Notes: generated from the sequence alone by a model not told the origin. DNA of 64,000 bases from Lycium barbarum (GCF_019175385.1 NC_083338.1:90603777-90667776); one strand, 5' to 3'. Numbered from the stretch's first letter, positions 13,345-25,939 are shown. Program-made: numbers and translations.

Positions 13345-14096
13345 TGAGTACCTAGACCTTCTTGAAAGGACTTCCAGAACTTGGCTGTGAACTGTGCCCC
13401 TCGGTCTGTGATAATGGCCAAAGGAATACCGTGAAGTCGTACAATCTCCTTGAGATACAATTTAGCATAATCTTCCGCTGAATATGTGGTTCTAACGGGG
13501 AGAAAATGAGCTGCTTTCATGAGTCTATCCACGATCACCCATATAGAATCATACTTCCCTCGTGAACGGGGCAATCCTACCACAAAATCCATATTAATTT
13601 CTTTCCATTTCCACGTAGGAATTTCCATTGCTTGCAATAAGCCTCCTGGGTTTTGATGCTCGGCCTTCACTTGCTGGCAATTTGTGCACTGTGCTACAAA
13701 TTATTCTATGTCTCGCTTGATGCCATCCCACCAATATATCAATTTGAGATCGTGGTACATCTTGGTTGCACCTGGATGAACGGAATACCGGGAATAATGT
13801 GCTTCCTTTAAAATCCGTTGGCGCAAGTTTGCCACATTCGGCACACATAGCCGGCCTCGATATCTAAGAACCCCTTCTAAGGAAACTTCGAATGGAGACT
13901 TTTCCTTTTCATGAGATAGATCTCGATAGTGGCTTAACTGAGGATCTATATATTGCTGTTCCTTCACTTCTAGATTCAATGATGAAACTGTGGGGTCATT
14001 GACGCTAATACCTGCATCTCCTGAATCAATTGGCCGTACGCCGAGACTTGCTAACCGATGAACCTCACGAACCATTTCTCGCTTTTCCGAAGGAAC
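13345..14096 (-). pseudogene. Element C integrase, truncated
   Basis: Three overlapping minus-strand frames together cover the integrase zinc domain (YSVHPGATKMYHDLKLIYWW) and the start of the core ([39 protein letters not shown]). The frame is broken by a stop near the second cysteine pair and by a frameshift. The core ends abruptly after the second catalytic Asp: the deletion joining it to the LTR at 13345 removes the catalytic Glu, the GPY/F module and the chromodomain. Confidence 0.88.
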
Positions 14097-15998
14097 TCAA
14101 CTTAAACTGCCCATCGATCGGCGGCTAAGCGCATCTGCCACTACATTCGCCTTTCCTGGATGGTATAGAATGTTCACATCGTAATCCTTCAGTAATTCTA
14201 ACCATCGCCTTTGCCGTAGGTTCAACTCCTTCTGTTTGAAAATATATTGAAGGCTTTTGTGATCCGTATAGATGTCCACGTGCACACCATATAAATATTG
14301 TCTCCACATTTTCAATGCATGAATGACCGCAGCTAGCTCAAGATCATGAGTGGGATAATTCTGTTCATGTTTTCGCAACTGTCTCGAAGCATATGCAATA
14401 ACTTTCCGATTCTGCATCAATACACATCCTAATCCCACACCGGAGGCGTCACAATATACTACATAGCCATCTGATCCTTCTGGAAGTGTTAGCTCTGGCG
14501 CTGAGGTCAACCTGTTTTTCAACTCTTGGAAGCTACGCTCACAGGCATCACTCCACTGAAATTTAGCCAACTTCTGGGTTAACTTTGTCAATGGGGATGA
14601 AATAGATGAGAAGCCCTCTACAAATCTTCTATAATATCCTGCTAACATAAGGAAACAACGAACTTCCATAGGCGTCATAGGTCTTGGCCAAGTCTTCACA
14701 ACTTCTATTTTCTGAGTGTCGACTCGGATACCATCATCTGAAATAACATGACCGAGAAATGCCACTGAGTTTATCCAAAACTCGCACTTCGAAAACTTTG
14801 CATACAATTCCCGATCTCGAAGAACGCCAAGAACAATTCTTAGATGATTTGCATGTTCTGATTCTGTGCGAGAATATACCAGGATATCGTTGATAAACAC
14901 TATCACAAAGAGATCCAAGAACGGCCTAAACACATTATTCATTAAATTCATGAACACTGTCGGGGCATTCGTCAACCCGAACGACATTACTCGAAACTCG
15001 TAGTGACCATATCTTGTCCTGAAGGCAGTCTTGGGAATATCTGCTTCCCTAATTCTTACCTGATGATAACCAGATCTCAGATCTATCTTGGAGAACCATT
15101 TAGCGCCCTGCAATTGATCGAGCAAGTCGTCAATTCTAGGAAGGGGATATCTGTTCTTCACCGTCACTTTGTTCAGCTGTTTGTAATCAATACACATTCG
15201 TAAAGAACCATCTTTCTTCCTTACGAACAAGACTGGTGCTCCCCATGGCGAGGAACTAGGCCTTATGAACCCCTTCTCAAGTAAATCTTTTAGCTGTGCT
15301 TTTAGCTCCTTCAGTTCTGCTGGAGCCATTCGATACGGAGGAATAGAAATAGGCTCGGTGTTTAGTAATACATCAATAGCAAAGTCAATTTCCCTTGCTG
15401 GAGGAAGGCCTGGTAACTCGTCGGGAAACACATCTGGGAATTCATTCACTACCGGGACAGACTGGAATGTTGGCACTTCCGCTTTCGTGTCATGAACCCG
15501 AACTAGATGACAAATATAACCTTTGGCTATCATCTTTCTCGCCTTAAGGTAGGAAATAAACCTACCCTTTGGGGAAACTGTATTACCCTTCCACTCAAGT
15601 ATGGGCTCTCCCGGAAATTGGAATCGAACTACCTTTGTCTGGCAACAAACATTAGCATAGCACGATGCCAACCAGTCCATACCCATAATTACGTTAAAAT
15701 CTATCATCTCAATTTCAATCAAATCCGCTGTCGTCTGGCGATCACATATAATGACTACACAGTCCTTATATAATTGCCTCGCTATTACAGGATCACCAAC
15801 CGGAGTGAATACCTCGAAATGTTTAATCGGCTCGGGTCTCACCCCAACACAATCAGCGATATACGGAGTAATATATGAGAAGGTAGAACCCGGATCAATC
15901 AGAGCATATACATCACGGGAAAATATAGTCAGGGTACCTGTGACAACATCTGGGGAAGACTCAAGATCATGTCGCCCAGCTAAGGCATATACACGGGG
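14097..15998 (-). pseudogene. Element C protease, reverse transcriptase, RNase H
   Basis: The frame is open from just after the TAG at 15999 to the stop at 14097 (581 residues from the first Met at 15842). The protease motif [10 protein letters not shown] lies near 15885, upstream of that Met. The RT shows [55 protein letters not shown], then [12 protein letters not shown]. The catalytic motif is FIND instead of FIDD, so one metal-binding Asp is Asn. RNase H follows with YCDAS, DLELAAV, YTDHKS and VVADALSR. The stop after SMGSLS separates it from integrase. A dead but long-lived frame. Confidence 0.92.
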
Positions 15999-17265
15999 CT
16001 AAACAACACCTGAAGTGGATGCTCCCCCTCTACCTCTGCCTCTGCCTGCTGTAGTCTTAGGAGTCTGTGCTGTCGGGCGCACTGAAGAAGACCCCGCTGC
16101 TGAACCTGTGGGCTGAGTTCTCGCTCTATCCCTCGCTGAAGGGCAATCTCTCATCATATGACCAACCTGCCCGCAAGCATAACAAGCATCTGAACCCTGA
16201 CGACACTGTCCGGAATGCAATTTACCGCACTGGCTACACCGCGGTACTGGAGGTCTCCTCTGGCTAAAGTCTCCCCTAGACTGCGAATCTGAGGCCCTCG
16301 AACTCTGCCCCTGGCCTGACTGAGAATGTGGGAGGTGCACTGGTCGCTGACTGACCTGAGTGCCTGGAATGCGTCTGTCTCGGTCCCCCTCGGTACTCAC
16401 TGCTCTCCCCCATAGATCTAGCCCTCTTACCTTGTCTTCTGTCACCCTCACGATCACTTCTCTGCTGTCGTTGTCGTTTCTCGAGGTTCTGAGCTTGGGG
16501 CTGTATCCGGGAAATATCCATCCCGTCTTGCAAAGAGGCTGTCAGACAATCTCTAAACAAGTGTGGTCCTAAACTACTCACAAATCTATAGACTCGGTCT
16601 CCCATGTCAGCCACCATAGTCGGAGCATACCGGGCCAATGAGTTGAATTGCATACTATACTCTCGGGCACTCATGCTTCCGTGTTTCAAATTCAAGAACC
16701 TGTCCGCTCTAGCTCGGCGGACTTCAGGTGGCAAGTAGTGACGAATAAAGGCATCTACAAACTCTTGCCAAACGGGAGGTGGTGCGTTCTCTCCCCTTGA
16801 TATCACCCAATTTTTATACCATAGTACCGCCACGTCGCGAAGTCTATATGAAGCCAACTCCACGGATTCGATCTCAGAAGCATGCATAGGTTTCAGCGTC
16901 CGTAACATCTCATCGATAAAACCTTGTGGGTCCTAATCCGGCTTCGACCCGAAAAATTCTGGAGGGTTTAGAGTAAGGAAATCACGGGCTCATGTACTAC
17001 CTGAACGATCACTTGGGCCCGCATTCTGTCGTTGTGCCTGAGCGGCAACCAACTGGGTCAATAAATGTATGGCCTCGGACACTTGTTAACCCGAAGCACC
17101 CGGTGGAGGAATCGGAGCTGAGGCTCCTCCCTGCTCTTCTACATTGGGCGCGGCCTCACTTTGCGATTCACTTTCCTCTACATTTGCCGGAGGCTCTCTT
17201 TCCGCCTGCCTCTTTGTCGTAGCTTTGCCTTTCTGGGCAGCTGTAGCTTTTCCTTTCGGCGGCAT
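15999..17265 (-). pseudogene. Element C gag
   Basis: The start is set at MPPKGKATAAQKGK, the same opening as the G element gag (MPPKKATAAQKGK). Stops fall after PPPGASG and at two further points before MLRTLKPMHASEIESVE. The retrotransposon gag core (VWQEFVDAFIRHYLPPEVRR, MSAREYSMQFNSLARYAP) then reads to about 16457, where a frameshift moves into the nucleocapsid part with the CCHC zinc knuckle CYACGQVGHMMRDC. An in-frame TAG at 15999 ends gag just before the protease. Gag forms the particle and binds the RNA. Confidence 0.88.
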
Positions 17266-17455
17266 ATTTCTGAAACCATAACGCACTTTTAGGAATGATA
17301 TAATCCTAGACATGGCTCTATCGCACGATATCATGAGAAGAAGAATGGTCATTTTCCTAAATGCCCTGTAGCCTCTTGTTTATTAGTGTGGCGCGCAACA
17401 AACCATAAACAAGACTCTACTAGACACAGCTTGTAGACACTTCCTAGGGCGAACT

Positions 17456-17467
17456 GCTCTAATACCA
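17456..17467 (-). other. Primer-binding site of element C
   Basis: GCTCTAATACCA on the printed strand is the complement of TGGTATTAGAGC, one base away from the initiator tRNA-Met site TGGTATCAGAGC. It lies 4 bp inside the LTR, as expected for first-strand priming. Confidence 0.85.
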
Positions 17468-17471
17468 CTTC

Positions 17472-19847
17472 GGTCACGACCCAGCTAGGGGCCGCGACGG
17501 GTACCCGGAGCTAGTTACCGAGCACCGCTCACTCTACTACTTGTCTCGCTCATTTAATACTGTTTTATCAATTTTACATACTAATTGTAGGAAAATCATA
17601 TTTAATCAAAATATAAATACTTTATATACGTTTGCCCCTTGGCCATCAAAATAATATACATACATATGAAAACATCTTGTGAGACCTTCTAACCCACACT
17701 GCGTATCTACGAGCCTCTACTAACATAATGAATACATAGACGGAACAAGACTCTATCATGCCCAAAATATGCATATATGAATGTATATCAAAAGAATAGC
17801 CATAAGCACCTCCGAACAATGGAGTGCTATCTACCAGCTGACAACTACTGAGGACCATGGCGAAGCTTTCCTCCCTGTCTACCTGTGGGCATGAACACAG
17901 CGTCCGAAGAAAGGACCTCAGTACGAATATTGTACCGAGTATGAGAGGCATACATAATGAAAGGAAACATCAATAATATGAGGATGACATCAATATGAGA
18001 CAACTGAAACTGACTGATAATCATAAATGAAGTAATGCATGCTGTCTTACTCATCATCATAACATGTATGCATCATATGCAAGCTGCCCGTCCATGTCAG
18101 AACGGTGTGATAATCAATAATATTAGTCCGCGTCCAGGCCTCCCGCGTCCGGGGTACCATCTCATTCCACCCACTAGTGGTGTCTGCCCACGCCCGTAGG
18201 TCGTGGTGTATCCGTATCGCCGCCCGCCGAAGCGGTGTCTGCCCGGCCAACTAGGCCCGGTGTGAATGCAATCATGACATGCTTAACGTAAATACTCATA
18301 GTAATATGCTTATCATAAAATACTTATCTTATCATAATCCGTATATAAGACTCATGATCAACTTTACTCTATTGGGGTGACGTAAGGTCGTGATCCCCCG
18401 ATTATATTATGGAACCATTATGGACATTCTGCCTTACCTTGAAAGGACTAGTACATAAGGTGAATGTAGGCAAGGAATAACATCATCATCATTCTAGTGT
18501 CATCATATTGCATAACTTATCTCATATAGACATTCATAGGTATAAGCTTTTAACTTCTTGGAATGCAAGAACTCATGAAAGGAATAGGGATTCAAGCTAA
18601 AAGATTCATGCCATTAGAACGAAGGACTAGCCTCACATACCTTGGTCATCTAGCTAAGATATCGCCAACTTGTTCTCCGTCGATATCACGTCGTTACCTT
18701 CATAAGAGAATTCGTATCAACATTAGTAACTGACTATAAGAACGCGTCGCTAATTCTAGGAGAAGTCGGACAACGCTTCCTGCGCTCATACCACTTTTCT
18801 CATGTTTTATATTAACTCCCAACATTCATAATATTACACGCAATATCATAATCGACAATCGTCATTTACGTACATTTGGCAAAATCCACCATTTTCCTCC
18901 AATTTTCCCTTATTTTTACTTCTAGCTCATCCTTACGTTTTCATGCATTTAATGCTTGTTTCATGATATAAACATCATTTATAACGTATTAGTACTCACA
19001 ACACTTCAATATTCATAGTTCAATTCCACTATCATTCCTTTATGTCACTATTCACTCAATAATGACCCATTTCTATGTTCTTCTACATTTCAGGTGTCTA
19101 AGCTTTCCAATACTTCAAACAACATGGAATAATCATGAAACATACCTTGGATGATGGTTGAACAATCCTTAAGTTGATATACTTCAATTAGCCAAAACCC
19201 TAGTTCCACTTTCTTGGGAGTTTCTTCACTTAGATGATCCTTTGTTGTGTTCTTACACTTGATTTTATGAATTTGGTGTTGAAAATCTTAGGTTTCCTTG
19301 GATTTTCTTGATATTCTTAGAGTTTAAGTGTTGAAGAACACTATAGAGCCTTCTTCAAGTGTTTGGATGAAAAATGACGTGAAATGGGCTTAAGTTCCCT
19401 TTTAATAATTCAAAATCTGGTCATTAATGAAAATTTGTCGGGATGAACAGTGGTCGTAAATTGCAGTTTACGGACCTTATTGTGGTTTACGGTCCGTCCT
19501 CCATGGTTGTTTTTAATCATCCCAGAAACAGAAAGTTTGGCTGAGGATTATGGCAATTTACGACTGAGGTTTACGGGCCGTCCTCCAAGTCATTTTTAAC
19601 CATTTTCACAATTTACAGAAAGTTGGGATTTTTGACAAGCTGGAGGACGATTGCACTATACGGTCCGTAAATCACTTTACGGGCCGTATAGTGCCATATA
19701 CGACCACTGGGCTGAAAATTTTTCCGCGACTTTCTTATTCCCAAAATTTTTTAATTAGCCATTCCCGAATTAATAAAACATCATTCGCTCAAACTCTTCA
19801 TCATTCCACTCATCATACAAGTACGGAGAAATTTCTGAGGTGTAAAA
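17472..19847 (-). mobile_element. Element C, 5' LTR
   Basis: An LTR of 2376 bp. On the printed strand it begins GGTCACGACCCAGC (terminal T changed to G) and ends GAGGTGTAAAA (canonical TAACA changed). It is followed by CATAC (19848-19852), which matches the duplication at 13202-13206. The host pol frame of B is restored across the insertion (RGR on one side, VCVPYVGDL on the other). It carries the leader motif at 17880-17950 and a palindrome cluster at 19440-19700. Confidence 0.9.
19653..19694. promoter_or_regulatory. Long inverted repeat in C LTR U3
   Basis: GCACTATACGGTCCGTAAA (19653-19671) and TTTACGGGCCGTATAGTGC (19676-19694) pair over 19 bp with a single mismatch (G-T wobble in RNA) and a 4-base loop. 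It is the strongest member of the TACGGNCCGTA palindromes found upstream of LTR TATA boxes here. Confidence 0.85.
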
Positions 19848-20815
19848 CATACGCGTCCTCTAATTCTCAGAATGCCCTCGGAATCAACCACATCCTCTTT
19901 GGCCTCACCTCTCGACACCCTATCTCGGATCTTGCTCAACTAAGAATCCTCAAACTGATGAGCCTTGATCCGATCCAATAACGATGATCTCACCTCTATA
20001 CAAGCCAAAATGCTCCCGGGGTCGAGATGTCGAGACAGACGAAACTGTTGGCCAGAGTCTGAACCTCCATGGACAACGGATGCTCGGAAACAATCAATCG
20101 AGCTAAACTCCCCATACTCACTGCCTTGCGACTAAAGGCATCAGCCACCACATTGGCTTTACCAGGGTAATATAGAATAGAGATGTCATAATACTTTAGG
20201 AGCTCCATCTATTGGCGCTGCCTAAAATTAAGATCTCTCTGGGTAAACACATTCTGAAGGCTACGGTGACCGGGGAAAACCTCACAATCGACACCGTACA
20301 AGTAATGCCTTTAAAGCACCAAAGCGAAGACTACGACCAACAACTCCAAATCATGGGTAGGGTAATTCTTCTCGTGAACTTTCAACTGACAGGAAGCATA
20401 AGCTATCACTCTACCCTCCTGCATCAACACCGTACCCAAACCCATACGGGAAGTATCACAATAGATCGCGAAGTCCTTGCCCTCCACAGGTAAGTCTAGG
20501 ATCGGGGCTGTAGTCAAAAAAATCTTGTGCTTTTGAATGCTCTCCTCACAATCATCCGGTCACTGGAAGGGAACATCCTTTTGAGTCAATCTGGTCAAAG
20601 ACGAAGCAATGGCAGCAAAACCCTTCACAAAACAATGGTAAAAACTGGCAAAACCCACAAAACTACAAATCTCGGTAACAGTAGTGGGCCTCGCCCAATC
20701 CCTCACAGCCTCAATCTTCTGTGGATCAACCATAATCACCTCTTTGGACACCACATGGCCCAAGAATGCTACAAAATCTAACCATAACTCACACTTAGAA
20801 AATTTGGCAAACAAC
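19848..20815 (-). pseudogene. Element B RT C-terminus, RNase H and integrase linker
   Basis: After the C insertion the B polyprotein resumes in broken frames. One is an RT thumb/connection piece ([21 protein letters not shown], 20560-20814). Another is the RNase H start ([21 protein letters not shown], 20311-20517), where CDTS replaces the usual CDAS but the Asp is kept. A third is the RNase H end ([20 protein letters not shown], 19996-20208). Between the pieces the frame shifts and the segment holding the YTDH Asp reads VDCEVFPG, so RNase H is disabled. 19853-19995 is the linker to integrase. Confidence 0.85.
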
Positions 20816-21818
20816 TATGTTTCTTCAACAACCTAAGGACAGTACGAAGATGGCACTCATGCTCCACTCTATTCTTGGAATACACCAAGATGTCATCAAT
20901 AAACACAATCACAAAAGAATCAAGGAATGGCCTAAAGATGCCATTCATCAAGGTCGTAAATGCAGAAGGGGCATTAGTAAGCCCAAAAGACATCACTAGA
21001 AACTCATAGTGGCTATATCTCGTCCGAAATACTGTCCTCGAAATATCCTCCGCCCTAATCTTCAACTGATGATAGCTGAAATGTAAATCAATCTTAGAAA
21101 ACACCAAAGCACCCTGAAGCTGGTCAAATAGATTATCAATACGAGGCATAGGGAAATTGTTCCATATAGTGAACTTGTTCAACTGGAGGTAATCAATGCA
21201 CATCCTCATGGTCCCATCATTCTTCTTCACAAATAACATGGGAGCACCCCAAGGGGAGACGCTCGGTCTAATGAACCCCTTGCTCAATAAATCTTGCAAT
21301 TGTTCCTTAAGTTCTCTCAACTCAGCAAGTGCCATCCGATATGGTGGGATAGAAATAGGACGAGTACTCGAGTCCACGACGATACAGAAATAAATGTCAC
21401 GATCGGGTTGCATACCCGACAAATTTAACGGAAACACCTCCGCAAACTCGTTCACAATAGAAATAGAATCAAGGGATCGAGATGCAACAATCGTATCACG
21501 AATATGCACCAAATACGCTAAACACCTATTACGTACTAAATTCTTCGCCCAAAGTAAGGAAATATTCTTCTTCGGAGCGGGACTAGGAGTACCTCTCCAC
21601 TCAAGCCTAGGGATGCCTGACATGGCTAAAGTGAATGTCTTCACGTGATAGTCTAAGATCGCATGATAAGGAGAAAGCCAGGTCATACACAATATAATAT
21701 CAAAGTCCACTATATCATGAATAATCAAATCTACCCAGGCGTCATACCCCATAAGAGTAACTAAACAAGACTGGTAGACTCGATCAACAACCACTGAATA
21801 TCCGACTGGAGCAGACAC
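20778..21818 (-). pseudogene. Element B protease/RT fragment
   Basis: A 346-residue frame covers the protease C-terminal part ([20 protein letters not shown], where other elements have [18 protein letters not shown]) and most of the [57 protein letters not shown], and an intact FIDD box ([12 protein letters not shown]). The changes from A2/E/F/G at conserved positions put B in a different chromovirus lineage from the rest of the window. It ends in a frameshift after [10 protein letters not shown]. Confidence 0.88.
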
Positions 21819-22321
21819 AGGAACAGGTATATCTATGCTACCACAGGGAAAATCTCAAACAACGACATGAAATGCAGATGCATACGAATAAGTCGATACA
21901 GTATCAAATAACACAGATGCTGCTCTATGACAGATAGAAATGGTACCTGGGATCACAGCATCTGAGGCCTCTGCCTTGGGCCTACCAGGAAATGAGTAAC
22001 AATGGGCTCCACCATCGTACCAGAACCCCCAAAGCTACCAGTCTTACGTGGCCTCTTGTCACCCCCACTAAAAGCACGGGCCTTGGCGCCCTCAACTATC
22101 GAAGCATGCTCAATAATAGACTGGAAGGAAGCCCCCATAGACTCCATCTGAAGGTAAAAAATCTGTAGAGAGCCCACTAGTCCTCCAACAAAACATCTAA
22201 TCCTATCAGCCTCGGTAGGAATCAACGGAGTAGAGTATCGGGCCAAAAAGACGAAACGGGTCACATAGGACCCCAAGGATATGCCCTCTGCTCAAGGTGT
22301 AGAAACTGCTTCCTACGAGCC
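21819..22321 (-). pseudogene. Element B gag remnant
   Basis: The 21953-22276 frame begins MGSYVTRFVFLARYSTPLIP and has a Gag-like helix region (EADRIRCFVGGL, FQSIIEHASIVEGAKARAF). It then becomes basic (GGDKRPRKTGSFGG). The nucleocapsid and the protease start (21819-21950) are in broken frames. The plus-strand LTR at 22322 cuts off the N-terminal half, and no 5' LTR of B is in the window. Confidence 0.75.
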
Positions 22322-22724
22322 TGTTACACCCTGTATCTTCGAAGAAACACTTATGAAATTTGAAACATAAGTACATTAAGTTATGGTTAAGTAAAACCAC
22401 TTTGGAATATAAGGATCAATTAAGTCTATTTAAGGAGTAAAGGATGTATATAAGGTATACCGGAAGGTTTTATAGGGAAATGAGCGGAAGAAATAGAGTA
22501 GTACGACTTTGGGAAAAGGATGGGTAAAGTTTCGTGTCAAAATTTTTGTCCAACTTGAGGGCAGAATATCTCGTAGCATATCAAGTGTTTTAAGGTGTTT
22601 CAATAGCCTAAAATGAAGTTCGTCGAGTCTAGTCTCTAATGCAATAAACCGCTCTTTGATAGGAGGTCGAAGTAGGGAATTATGGCCGTTACAAGTTCGG
22701 CTGACAGAACAGAAACGCGGGCTA

Positions 22725-22772
22725 CAGTACCGCTACAGTAACCGACATGCTACAGTGCTGCTATAGTACTCG
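22725..22772 (+). repeat. CTACAGTA direct repeats in LTR U3
   Basis: Four spaced copies of GCTACAGTA or near variants (GCTACAGTACC, GCTACAGTAACC, GCTACAGTGCT, GCTATAGTACT) lie 20-65 bp upstream of the TATA box. They are enhancer-like in position; no factor can be named. Confidence 0.7.
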
Positions 22773-22789
22773 ACCCGAATTTGAACCAA

Positions 22790-22798
22790 TATAAAAGG
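22790..22798 (+). promoter_or_regulatory. LTR TATA box (plus-strand LTR)
   Basis: TATAAAAGG, 468 bp from the LTR start, followed about 25-35 bp downstream by a pyrimidine-rich CTCTTTTTTCAG stretch suited to a start site. This is the clearest core promoter in the window. Confidence 0.75.
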
Positions 22799-23316
22799 GG
22801 CTTGCCCACTCTTTTTTCAGCCCAACCTCTTCCAAATTATTCCAAAATTCTCTAGAAATCTCCCCAACTCACAAACCAAAATTTCAAGCCTAAATCAACT
22901 ATAATTCCCGAATTCCGATCCAGGCAACGTATAGTTGCGAGTATAGAATCGTATAGTGATGCGTGTGGTTCAAGTTTAAGGTGAAAAAAGTGAAGATATA
23001 GTGATATTATCAGGATTAAGGTATGAATCTCCTATTATTAATGTTAATTTTGGTTTATTTATGGAGATAGAACCGTTAAATAGCTGTATAATAACACTAT
23101 TGGTGGAGATGTAGATAAATATTATATGGGAGGTTTTATGGAGTATTTGGTATTGAGAATAACATGGTTGATGTTGGTCTTGTTGGTTACTGAATTGTAA
23201 TTTCAGGCTAGGCATATAAAAAGGGGAGATGCTCTCCGAATTTTGACAGAATTTAAAAGGGATTAATTTAAGGGCTTAAGGTAAGCATGTGATAATGGTC
23301 CTAACAGTAGTATTAA

Positions 23317-25939
23317 TGTCACACCCCAATCCTGATAGGGCATGATGGGCACCCGACCCTTACTTAGAGACGATCGAACCCGCTGGTTCTCTTTATACTC
23401 ATAATCTCAGTGGACCCTTAAATCATGAAATGAAATGCACAATGAAAGCTTTTAAAAAACATTCTTTTCGTCTTTCTCATATCAAGTAAAATCTGTAATT
23501 ATATGAAATCTGCAAAGTAATGCATAATGATACATCGGTTTACATAGCCGCTTACAAGACTGACATATTGTAGACATGACCCTGTCTGCAAAAGTCTCTA
23601 AAGTAAGATATGATATCAAAACCTAAGTCGAGACAGGGCCCCAACTTACCCATAATGCATATGACTCAACTTGTAAGGAAATACTCCGACGCGGCATCAC
23701 TCTGAACAGAATGGAGTTTACCAATCCAGCTGATAGCCTGGGACATCCTATAGTCAAACTCCTGTATAACTTTCCTGCAAAACAATATGGGAATATGTTG
23801 CATGAAACTCAGCGCCCCTAGGCAAAGGGACGTTAGTACGAACAATGTACCGAGTATGTAAGGCAGCAGTAATCATAAAGAGTGAGATATAAGTCATAAT
23901 GAAAGTACAAGAAATAACCTATAATATGAATAGCCCCGAAGGCAGAGAATCATGCATGCTTTTATGTAAAACCATTTATCAATGCATAAGTATCCATGTG
24001 TTAGTCATGCATATATATACTCTGTATACCGTACTCGACCCATTTTGGGACTCAGTGAAATATAAATATATACCGTACCCAGCCGTTTTAGTAAGGGCCC
24101 CGGTGAAATATAAATATATACTGTACCCGACCCTTTAGTAAGGGACTCAGTGAAATATAAATATATACCGTACCTGGCCCTTTAGTAAAGGACTCGATGA
24201 ATAGCCAACTGATGAGTGGTTGCACATCTATGTGTCATACCCGACCAACTATAGCGTGGTTCGGTGTAGTAAAATAGCGTATACATATATATAAATGCAA
24301 ATGAATGCAAGTGAGACTCATAAGATTATTTTTGAAACTCTTTGAATAACCTGGAAGTATGTGTCACTATAGATTATAATATCAAAATAGGACTTCAGGA
24401 ATCATAGGAAAGTATCAGGACATAATGAAATAGCTTCTGGAAATCAAGAACATTAGCCATTCTAGCACTTAAGAATAGAAGCTTGTTTGGAGTTTATACA
24501 TTCATCGTCCATTTGTTTCATATAGACCATGCCAAAAGAAGAAAAGGGAATAGCCTTAACATAACTTTATCGCTTACGCGTTTAACTCAACCCATGCTTC
24601 CCACACTGGCCAATCTACAATCACGGTAAAGAAAACCATAAACAACTTGCAAAGAGTTCGTACAATACTTCTTTAGGTTCGTAACCAACTTTCGTAAATT
24701 CGGGCAGCATTGTCCCTATGTCACCTACTCCAATCCAACTTCAAACAACTCCCAATCAATGGTAACAACATCAACAAAAATCGTACATACAAGTTTACAT
24801 ATCAAACCAAGTAAGAATTATTCCAAAAATCCCGTTTCAACTAATTCAAGAACATGAAATCTCTTTCCTTGAGTTTTAGTCCAAATCTATATAGACAAAT
24901 CTTCCATAAATTCTCTTCATAAACACATAGACATACACAACAACCTCAAGAACATCTTATTCATGCTATTTACCATAATTATATTTACCATAATTCCCAT
25001 CCATACCAACGTTTCCATAACCCATAAAACAGGCCAACAAACAGCCCATAAGCCAACAACAACATCAAATACGATTTACGGTACAATTTTCGTATTTCTC
25101 ATCCCACAATTTAACGATGACCTAGATGAATTTAAATATACCTAGGAGAGAATAGTTCTTACCTTATATGCAAAGAAATGATCTTCTTCCCCCTTACATT
25201 CCTTCGAAGAAATCCCGAATTCAACAACGCCACAAAACGGGACAACGAGATCGAAGCGGTGCACAAAAAACCATATGTTAGAACTCACGTTACTGCCTAT
25301 TGATATTCCTCCTCCTGAGAAAGAGTTGATAATGTATACCTATAGTATATTTAATATTCATATCTTAGTCTTGGTATCAAGTTGTCATAACCAAATCTAT
25401 TGGAATTGTAAAAATGTTAGATTGAAATGAAACCATGTTTAAGGTCCAAAATTGTAATGGTCTTCCTTTACACTTGTCATGCTAGCACCAATATAATGCC
25501 ACCTATTGGCCTATTTAGTCCCATGTGGCAGCCACAAAATAAAAATAAATTTATCTACTTAATGACACCTTTTGCCTCAAAATGACATGTGCCAGCCCAC
25601 TAACAAAACTTACCAATTTAATCCTAATTAGTACCATAATTAATTCCGTACTCTCCTGCTTTGTTCCAACATTTAACCAATTACACACATAATAAATGCC
25701 TTGATCATACTTCACTCAAATATAAAATTGACACACTTTATATACTCATTATCATGATCATACAATATGGTACTAGTCTGTATCCTCTTTATACACACAC
25801 CAAATATTATTCTCAATCACCGTCGTCACACTTGTTAAGCATCGCATAAATACTTATAACCTTAAAAATTTACCTTGTCCTCGAACTTATGTCGATTAAC
25901 TTACGACAAGTCCAATGTACAAAAGTACGGGATGTAACA
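23317..25939 (-). mobile_element. Element D, 3' LTR
   Basis: An LTR of 2623 bp. On the printed strand it starts TGTCACACCCCAATCCTG and ends GGGATGTAACA, followed by a polypurine tract. It contains three GTACCCGRCCNTTTAGTAAGGGACTCRGTGAAATATAAATATATAC repeats (24040-24190) and a variant of the leader motif at 23795-23864. The other LTR is not in the window. Confidence 0.85.
24035..24200. repeat. CCCGACCCTTTAGTAAGGGACTC tandem repeat
   Basis: Four units of about 53 bp: a CCCGRCC-CTTTAGTAAGGG hairpin-prone core, then ACTCRGTGAA, then an AT spacer (ATATAAATATATACCGTA). The same module recurs in most other LTRs here. Confidence 0.85.

Larger units (their letters stand above)
22322..23316 (+). mobile_element. 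Plus-strand LTR, 5' part only
   Basis: It begins TGTTACACCCTGTATCTTCG, a standard LTR start, right where B gag is interrupted. After 995 bp it is cut by the LTR of element D. U3 includes a run of CTACAGTA-type repeats (22725-22770), then a strong TATA box and a pyrimidine-rich start region. It is homologous to the reverse complement of A1. Confidence 0.8.

Noticed and set aside
15003..15773. Plus-strand frames opposite element C pol
   Set aside because: Antisense shadows of the RT/protease frame.
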